This document shows positions 42,686 through 47,501 of a DNA stretch of 47,501 bases, piece by piece. The position numbers and the translations under genes were made by a program. The stretch comes from an uncultured Collinsella sp. (GTDB lineage: Bacteria > Actinomycetota > Coriobacteriia > Coriobacteriales > Coriobacteriaceae), in contig CABUXM010000008.1 in NCBI GenBank assembly GCA_902495545.1, positions 1 through 47,501 on the forward strand. Reading direction: 5' to 3'. The notes beneath the pieces are model-generated. The model saw only the letters and a program-made list of their open reading frames with translations. It did no database searches and was not told where the DNA came from. Position 1 is the stretch's first letter; each line of letters starts with the position of its first letter.

Positions 42686-44487
42686 AGCTCAACAACCCCA
42701 CTGCCAGCGATAACACCGAAAGCGGAGCACTCAATATGGTCAAGCTCACTATCGATAATTGCGAGGTCGTGGTGCCCGAGCACACCACGATCCTGGACGC
42801 GGCCAAGTCCGTCGGCATCCAGATTCCCACCCTGTGCTACCTGCGCGATCTGAACGAGATCGGCGGCTGCCGCGTGTGCGTGGTCGAGGTTGAGGGCTGC
42901 GACCAGCTGGTTGCCGCCTGCAACAACTACGTGCTCGATGGCATGGTGGTCCACACCAACAGCCCCAAGGCCCGCGAGGCGCGCCGCACCAACGTGCAGC
43001 TGCTGCTTTCGCAGCACGATTCACGCTGCACGAGCTGTGTGCGCAGCGGTAACTGCAACCTGCAGACCATTGCCAACGACCTGGGCATTTTCTATCTGCC
43101 GTATCAAAGGCATTTGGCGGGCGAGGGCTGGGATTTCGATTTCCCCATCATCCGCGAAAACGACAAGTGCATTAAATGCATGCGCTGCATCAAGGTGTGC
43201 GAGAGCGTACAGGGCCTAGGGATTTGGGACCTGACCAACCGCGCCACGCATACCGCCGTGGGCACCCGCGGGCGCGTGCCGATCGGCAAGACCGATTGCG
43301 TCGCGTGCGGCCAGTGCATCACGCATTGCCCGACGGGCGCGCTGCGCGAGCGCGACGACACCGAGACCGTGTTTGACGCCATCGCCGATCCCGACAAGAT
43401 CGTGCTGGTGCAGATTGCGCCGGCCGTGCGTAGCGCCTGGGGCGAGGAACTCGGCATTTCGCGCGAGGAGGCAACCGTTGAGCGCCTGGCCTGCGCGCTG
43501 CGCCGCGTTGGCTTTGAGTACGTGTTCGATACTGATTTCTCGGCCGACCTCACCATCATGGAGGAGGGCTCCGAGCTGCTCGAGCGCCTGGGCGCCGCCA
43601 AGGGCGAGGGCGACAGCCGCGGCTGGCCCATGTTTACGAGCTGCTGCCCGGGCTGGGTGCGCTTTGTGAAGGCGCGCTATCCGGAGTTTGTCGACAGCCT
43701 GTCTACGTCCAAGTCGCCGCAGCAGATGTTTGGCGCCATCGCCAAGACGTACTACGCCAAGGTGCTGGGCGTGGAGCCCGAGCACCTGTTCGTGGTGTCC
43801 GTGATGCCGTGCACAGCCAAGAAGGCCGAGTGCGCGCTGCCGAACATGGTGGGCGAGGGCGGTGCGCCCGATGTGGACGTTGCACTGACGGTGCGCGAGA
43901 TGGTGCGCATGATCCGCGCAAGCCACGTGAGCGTGGACACGCTGGTCGAGGAGCCGCTCGATACGCCGCTGGGCTTTGGCACGGGCGCGGGCGTGATCTT
44001 TGGCGCCACGGGCGGCGTGATGGAGGCTGCCGTGCGCTCGGCCTATTACCTGGTGACGGGCAAGAACCCGGATGCGGATTTCTTTACCGACGTGCGCGGA
44101 CTCGACGGCTGGAAGGAAGCTGTGGCCGATATCGATGGCACCAAGGTGCGCGTCGCCGTGGCGCACGGGTTGGGCAACGCCGCCCGCCTGCTCGACGCGA
44201 TTCGCGACGGCCGCGTGAACTATGACTTCGTTGAGGTCATGGCATGCCCGGGCGGCTGCGTCGGTGGCGGCGGTCAGCCCATCCACGACGGCTGCGAGCT
44301 GGCAGCCGAGCGCGGCCAGGTGCTGTGGGGGCTCGATGCGAACGCCGATATTCGCTTCTCGCACGAGAATCCCGATGTCCAGGCGTGCTACCGCGAGTTT
44401 TTGGGCGCGCCGCTCTCGCCGCTGGCCGAGGAGCTGCTGCATACCGACCATCACGCCTGGTCGATGCCCAATGAGGGGGCGTGCTAG
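42679..44487 (+). CDS. hydA: [FeFe] hydrogenase catalytic subunit
   Basis: Reduces protons or oxidises H2 in the cytoplasm. The 602-residue protein carries a 2Fe-2S domain (Cys53, 64, 67, 81) and the His-Cys3 cluster (His113, Cys117, 120, 126). Two 4Fe-4S clusters follow (Cys164, 167, 170, 174 and 207, 210, 213, 217). All three H-cluster motifs are intact: TSCCPGW (320-326), MPCTAKKAE (376-384) and ACPGGCVGGGGQP (522-534). Start ATG at 42679 sits in ATGGTAG, overlapping the previous gene, with GGAGGGAGG eight bases upstream. An ATG at 42736 would begin at the usual domain start. Maturases hydE, hydF and hydG are not in the window. Confidence 0.96.
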   Translation: MVELNNPTASDNTESGALNMVKLTIDNCEVVVPEHTTILDAAKSVGIQIPTLCYLRDLNEIGGCRVCVVEVEGCDQLVAACNNYVLDGMVVHTNSPKAREARRTNVQLLLSQHDSRCTSCVRSGNCNLQTIANDLGIFYLPYQRHLAGEGWDFDFPIIRENDKCIKCMRCIKVCESVQGLGIWDLTNRATHTAVGTRGRVPIGKTDCVACGQCITHCPTGALRERDDTETVFDAIADPDKIVLVQIAPAVRSAWGEELGISREEATVERLACALRRVGFEYVFDTDFSADLTIMEEGSELLERLGAAKGEGDSRGWPMFTSCCPGWVRFVKARYPEFVDSLSTSKSPQQMFGAIAKTYYAKVLGVEPEHLFVVSVMPCTAKKAECALPNMVGEGGAPDVDVALTVREMVRMIRASHVSVDTLVEEPLDTPLGFGTGAGVIFGATGGVMEAAVRSAYYLVTGKNPDADFFTDVRGLDGWKEAVADIDGTKVRVAVAHGLGNAARLLDAIRDGRVNYDFVEVMACPGGCVGGGGQPIHDGCELAAERGQVLWGLDANADIRFSHENPDVQACYREFLGAPLSPLAEELLHTDHHAWSMPNEGAC

Positions 44488-44489
44488 CG

Positions 44490-45548
44490 ATGCGCGCGTT
44501 TAATGTTGAGATGACGCGCCGGGGGTTTGCCTCGGCGCTTGCCGCGGGTGCGTTGTCGCTTGCGCTGGTTGGCTGTGGTGGCGGGTCTGTCGTGGCCGGG
44601 TCTGCTGCGGGCTCGGCTGCCGGGTCTGCCGCCGACGGTGCCGCTGTCGAGCCGGTTGAGGTACACGTCGCCTCGCTCAAGGGTCCGACGTCGATCGGTC
44701 TGGTGCAGTTTATGGACCAGGCAGACGAGGGTGCCACGGATAACGAGTTCGACTTTGCGATCAGCGCCGCGGCCGACGAGGTCGTGCCCAAGGTCATTCA
44801 GGGCGATGTCGATATTGCCCTGGTGCCCGCCAACGTGGCGAGCGTTCTTTACAACAAGACCGAGGGTGCGGTCCAGGTCATCGATATCAACACGCTGGGC
44901 GTGCTGAACGTGGTGACGGGCGACGCGAGCGTGGCCTCTTTTGGCGATCTGGCGGGTCGTACCGTCTACATGACGGGCAAGGGCACCACGCCGGAGTACG
45001 TCATGAACTATCTGCTGGAGCGCGCGGGCCTGACCGGCCAGGTGACGCTCGAGTTCAAGAGCGAGCCCACCGAGGTGCTGTCGGCCCTGCTTGCCGACCC
45101 GTCTGCCGTGGGCGTGCTGCCGGAGCCGTTCAAGACCGCGGCCATCGCCAAGAGCGAGGGCAAGCTGTCGGCGCCGGTAAGCCTGACCGATGTGTGGGAT
45201 GAGCTGGCGGGTGACACGGGTTCGCGTATGCTGACGGGTGTGACCGTGGTTCGTCGCGCGTTTGCCGAGGAGCATCCCGAGGCTGTGGCAGAGTTCTTGC
45301 GCTGCCATGCGGCGAGCGTGAAGGCCGTCAATGCGATACCGGCGGACTGGGCGCAGGCCGTGGTCGATGCGGGTATCGTCGATAACGCCGCGATTGCCGA
45401 AAAGGCGATTCCCGGGTGCATGCTTGTATGCCAGACGGGGAAAGATATGAAGGCGGCGCTCGGTGGGTACCTGCAGGTGCTGGCCGATGCGGATGCAAGC
45501 GCCGTGGGCGGCAAGCTCCCGGCTGATGATTTCTACTACATGGAGTAG
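44490..45548 (+). CDS. ABC importer substrate-binding lipoprotein
   Basis: A 352-residue lipoprotein with an N-terminal signal of twin-arginine-like form (MTRRGFASALAAGALSLALVG) and lipobox ending at Cys29. A Gly/Ala/Ser linker with GSAAGSAAGSAA repeats follows, then a periplasmic-binding fold like the NMT1/THI5/SsuA group (AAADEVVPKVIQGDVDIALV, VVTGDASVASFGDLAG, VYMTGKGTTPEYVMNYLLER). The ligand is unknown; sulfonates, nitrate or thiamine precursors are bound by relatives. The start follows hydA by two bases, so it is translated from the hydrogenase transcript. An alternative ATG at 44511 begins at MTRRGF. Confidence 0.87.
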   Translation: MRAFNVEMTRRGFASALAAGALSLALVGCGGGSVVAGSAAGSAAGSAADGAAVEPVEVHVASLKGPTSIGLVQFMDQADEGATDNEFDFAISAAADEVVPKVIQGDVDIALVPANVASVLYNKTEGAVQVIDINTLGVLNVVTGDASVASFGDLAGRTVYMTGKGTTPEYVMNYLLERAGLTGQVTLEFKSEPTEVLSALLADPSAVGVLPEPFKTAAIAKSEGKLSAPVSLTDVWDELAGDTGSRMLTGVTVVRRAFAEEHPEAVAEFLRCHAASVKAVNAIPADWAQAVVDAGIVDNAAIAEKAIPGCMLVCQTGKDMKAALGGYLQVLADADASAVGGKLPADDFYYME

Positions 45549-45551
45549 CCC

Positions 45552-46928
45552 GTGCGTGCGTTTGCTCGACAAATGGCAGAGCGTATGAAGGCGGTGGCGG
45601 CAGCAGGTGCCGTTGCCGCCTTTTGGCTTGCCGTGTGGGCTTTCGCGGCGGCGCTGGTGGCACAGCCGCTGATTTTGCCGGGGCCGGGCGCTGTTGTGGT
45701 GGCGTTGCTGCGGCTGGTGTGCGATGCCAACACGTGGGCGATTCTGGTGGGCTCAGGCGCACGAATCTTGGGCGGACTGGCGCTTGCCGCGATCTGCGGC
45801 GGTGTACTGGCGGGAGTCTCGGTGCGGTCGCGGACGTTTGCCCGTCTGGTGGCGCCGGCGCTTTCGTTTGTAAAGGCGACGCCGGTTGCCTGCGTGGTGG
45901 TTCTGCTGCTCATTTGGCTGGGGTCGGCGCGCGTGAGCATTGCAGCGGTCTTTTTGATGGCACTGCCGGGCGTGTATTTTTCGTTGGTCGAGGGCTTGAT
46001 GCAAGCGGATAAACCGCTGGAGCAGATGTTTCGTCTGCATGGCGTGCGGGGCTGGCGACTGTTTTGTGCCCACACCTGGCGCGAAGTCCTGCCGTTTGTG
46101 CTTTCGTGCGCCCGCGCTGTGATCGGCATGAGCTGGAAGGCCGGCGTGGCGGCGGAGCTGATCGGCATGGCGGTGGGCACCGTGGGTGAGCGCATCTATC
46201 AGGCGAAGCTGCTCATCGAGACGGCTGACCTGCTGGCGTGGACCGTGCTGGTTGTTATGGCTTCGTGGGCATGCGAGCGCGTGCTGGTGTGGCTGCTGCG
46301 GGCTTCGGGGCCTGCGGCGTGGCATGCAGCGGTGCGGTCGCATGGACGCGGCTTGCACGGCCGTGCGGCCGCTGCCAGCGGTGCCGACGTGGCGGAGCTT
46401 GCATTTGCCGTTGGCGATCGCGCGCCTTGGGCGCCGGCGCTCGACGGATTGGTGCTCAACGTGCCCGCGGGCGGGCGCGCTTGCGTGATGGGCGCCTCGG
46501 GCGTGGGCAAGTCGACGCTGCTTGCGCTGGCGGCGGGGGAGTGCGCGCCGTGCTCCATGGTGTTTCAGGATGTGCACCTGGTAGAGGGCGCCTCTGCTTT
46601 GGATAACGTGCTGGTGTGCGCCGACGCGCGCGTGGATGCCTCGAGTGCCGCGGCCCTGTTGCGCCTGCTGGCGCCGGGGGTCGATGTGCATGCTCGTGTG
46701 GCCGAGCTCTCGGGCGGGCAGCGCCGTCGCGTCGAGATTGCCCGAGCCCTGCTGTGTCCGGGCGACGCGGTGATTCTGGACGAGCCCTTTACCGGTCTGG
46801 ATGCCGCTGCGCGCGACGCATGCGCCGAGGTCGTGCTCGACTTGCTCGACGGCCGCATGCTGTTGCTTGCTACGCACGATGCCGTCGACGCTCAGGCCCT
46901 CAATATCTCGGACATCATCACGCTCTAA
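45552..46928 (+). CDS. ABC importer permease-ATPase fusion protein
   Basis: A single 458-residue polypeptide combines both import components. Residues 1-250 are an SsuC/TauC-like permease with about six helices and the EAA-type loop (CAHTWREVLPFVLSCARAVIGMSWK, 172-196). After a linker comes the ATPase (about 276-458) with Walker A GASGVGKST (314-322), Q-loop Gln339, signature LSGGQ (386-390), Walker B VILDE (407-411) and switch His442. The ATPase is compact: only about 17 residues separate Walker A from the Q-loop. In relatives these are two genes. A GTG start three bases after the lipoprotein gene is weakly preceded by GGAG. It ends the operon that starts at 40853. Confidence 0.88.
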   Translation: MRAFARQMAERMKAVAAAGAVAAFWLAVWAFAAALVAQPLILPGPGAVVVALLRLVCDANTWAILVGSGARILGGLALAAICGGVLAGVSVRSRTFARLVAPALSFVKATPVACVVVLLLIWLGSARVSIAAVFLMALPGVYFSLVEGLMQADKPLEQMFRLHGVRGWRLFCAHTWREVLPFVLSCARAVIGMSWKAGVAAELIGMAVGTVGERIYQAKLLIETADLLAWTVLVVMASWACERVLVWLLRASGPAAWHAAVRSHGRGLHGRAAAASGADVAELAFAVGDRAPWAPALDGLVLNVPAGGRACVMGASGVGKSTLLALAAGECAPCSMVFQDVHLVEGASALDNVLVCADARVDASSAAALLRLLAPGVDVHARVAELSGGQRRRVEIARALLCPGDAVILDEPFTGLDAAARDACAEVVLDLLDGRMLLLATHDAVDAQALNISDIITL

Positions 46929-47001
46929 ATACTTACTCAGCAACAAAATGATCCGTTTTTTCTCCGTCCCCATAGGGTTGGGTATGGTATTCTATCTGCG
47001 G

Positions 47002-47030
47002 GGTAATACTTAGGATTACCAAGTAATACC
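47002..47030 (+). promoter_or_regulatory. Operator-like inverted repeat upstream of the antitoxin gene
   Basis: GGTAATACTT (47002-47011) and AAGTAATACC (47021-47030) match at nine of ten positions. An overlapping GGTAAT...ATTACC palindrome lies at 47002-47020. RelB-type antitoxins repress their own promoter through such sites. A candidate -10 TATTCT is just upstream at 46988. Confidence 0.5.
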
Positions 47031-47051
47031 AACGCAGTAGAAACAAACTCC

Positions 47052-47110
47052 AGATGCGGGCCAATCGGGTTGCCTTCACAGCCCGTCGCCCAGCCGCGTG
47101 GCCCGCATCT
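47052..47110 (+). repeat. 59-bp inverted repeat in the antitoxin leader
   Basis: Perfect 11-base arms AGATGCGGGCC / GGCCCGCATCT around a 37-base centre, which holds an inner GGGTTG...CAGCCC pair. It is unrelated in sequence to the 59-bp family elsewhere. In mRNA it would form a strong leader hairpin 34 bases before the start codon. Confidence 0.7.
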
Positions 47111-47144
47111 ATCCGCACCACCGTCGTTTCAAAAAGGAAGCGCC

Positions 47145-47348
47145 ATGGCAGAACACATGACCCCGGTTGTCGCGAAGGTCTTGCCCGAGGAAAAGGCGGC
47201 CTTCGCGGCGGCAACCCAACTCGTAGGCACCACGCCGTCCAACGCCATCCGCATGTTCATCGCCGCCTTCAATCGCTGCGGCACCTTTCCGTTCGACATT
47301 TCGCCCAGCGGGGCCTTTGGCGCTGCGCCCGATTCTCATCAACAATGA
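47145..47348 (+). CDS. RelB/DinJ-family antitoxin without adjacent toxin
   Basis: A 67-residue protein. The N-terminal ribbon-helix-helix region runs from VVAKVLPEEKAAFAAATQL through TPSNAIRMFIAAFNRCGTFPFDI; the second segment with its (V)xGLTPSxAIRMF-like pattern and the FPFDI end is typical of RelB/DinJ antitoxins. Such proteins bind DNA and neutralise a RelE/YafQ mRNA endonuclease, normally encoded directly downstream. Here the next 107 bases hold only a repeat and a terminator, so the toxin is missing or elsewhere. AAAAAGGA precedes the ATG at 47145. Confidence 0.85.
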   Translation: MAEHMTPVVAKVLPEEKAAFAAATQLVGTTPSNAIRMFIAAFNRCGTFPFDISPSGAFGAAPDSHQQ

Positions 47349-47358
47349 CTGTCCCAAA

Positions 47359-47385
47359 CTGCCGGCACTTGGGGACGTTCCTTTT
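47359..47385 (+). repeat. GCCGGC-centred repeat, copy 2
   Basis: CTGCCGGCACTTGGGGAC (47359-47376), continuing as GGGACGTTCCTTTT (47372-47385). It is the inverse of the copy at 35853-35884 with one mismatch in the first part. Upstream GTCCC makes it partly palindromic. Confidence 0.75.
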
Positions 47386-47418
47386 AATATGAGCAGGACA
47401 TTGTCAAGAGGCAAAATC

Positions 47419-47450
47419 GGGCCTGGCCCCAACGATATGGGGTCAGGCCC
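47419..47450 (-). terminator. Terminator near the window end
   Basis: GGGCCTGGCCCC / GGGGTCAGGCCC stem with one G-T pair and an eight-base loop. On the minus strand a GATTTT tract follows, so it probably ends the minus-strand gene that enters from the right edge. Confidence 0.7.
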
Positions 47451-47455
47451 TCTCC

Positions 47456-47501
47456 CTATATCAGCCCGTCCGCGGCGACCTCGGCGTGTCTTACCGACGC
47501 T
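47456..47501 (-). CDS. Possible 3' end of a minus-strand gene
   Basis: An open frame enters from the right edge and ends at a TAG (47456-47458), six bases before the terminator. The last residues read ASVRHAEVAADGLI. Its position right before a minus-strand terminator suggests a real gene end, but 14 codons are too few to identify it. Confidence 0.4.
   Translation of the reverse strand, partial: ASVRHAEVAADGLI

Overview
The window is a GC-rich (about 60%), gene-dense bacterial chromosome segment. It most likely comes from a Collinsella-like member of the Coriobacteriia (anaerobic gut Actinomycetota). That is an inference from the gene mix: many PTS genes, an [FeFe] hydrogenase, rubredoxin, NADPH-type glutamate synthase, an EFR1-type ferredoxin and a Ser/Thr kinase with FHA partner. 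Intergenic palindromes are also unusually abundant. No phage, CRISPR array, rRNA or complete insertion sequence was seen.

Layout. 1-2.8 kb: the 3' end of ftsX and then rnr (RNase R). 2.9-4.2 kb: a lone serine recombinase and a VanZ-like membrane protein. 4.4-8.9 kb: a MurNAc (cell-wall sugar) recovery cluster of murR-type regulator, murQ etherase, murP-type PTS EIIBC and mupG 6-phospho-muramidase. 9-12.7 kb: an Spx/ArsC-like protein, a shortened MarR-like protein, tRNA-Gln(CUG) and tRNA-Glu(CUC), a TPR protein overlapping smpB, a flavin reductase and a rubredoxin. 12.8-14.9 kb (minus strand): gpmA and an Nramp metal transporter. 15.6-21.8 kb: gltB-gltD. 22-24.5 kb: an unknown protein and an amidohydrolase. 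24.6-28.1 kb (minus): zinc-ribbon membrane protein and a copper cassette copA-copZ-csoR behind a CsoR-like operator. 28.3-31.5 kb (minus): an FHA protein and a membrane Ser/Thr kinase. 32.1-34.4 kb: a DEAD-box helicase with a long RG-rich tail. 35.0-35.8 kb: an EFR1 ferredoxin. 36.1-40.6 kb: an alpha-glucoside PTS operon (EIIA, LicT-type antiterminator, EIICB, GH4 phospho-glucosidase). 40.9-46.9 kb: a hydrogenase operon (NuoF/GltD-like flavoprotein, [FeFe] hydrogenase) running into a lipoprotein and a fused permease-ATPase of an ABC importer. 47.1 kb: an orphan RelB/DinJ antitoxin.

The sugar genes fit together. MurP carries EIIB and EIIC but no EIIA, so the glucose-type EIIA of the alpha-glucoside operon may serve both transporters (inference). 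The hydrogenase operon would dispose of reducing equivalents from such fermentation.

The most unusual content is intergenic. A family of 59-bp palindromes (17-bp arms, always a 25-bp centre) occurs seven times complete plus two degenerate halves. It includes a three-copy array with an exact 80-bp period between the divergent gpmA and gltB genes, and a pair between the FHA and helicase genes. Two arms show paired compensatory changes. Other palindrome families (47 bp in a 22-3-22 layout, a GCCGGC-centred one, and a 233-bp MITE-like element) are also present. These, plus the kinase-FHA pair and the fused ABC protein beside the hydrogenase, are the main leads.
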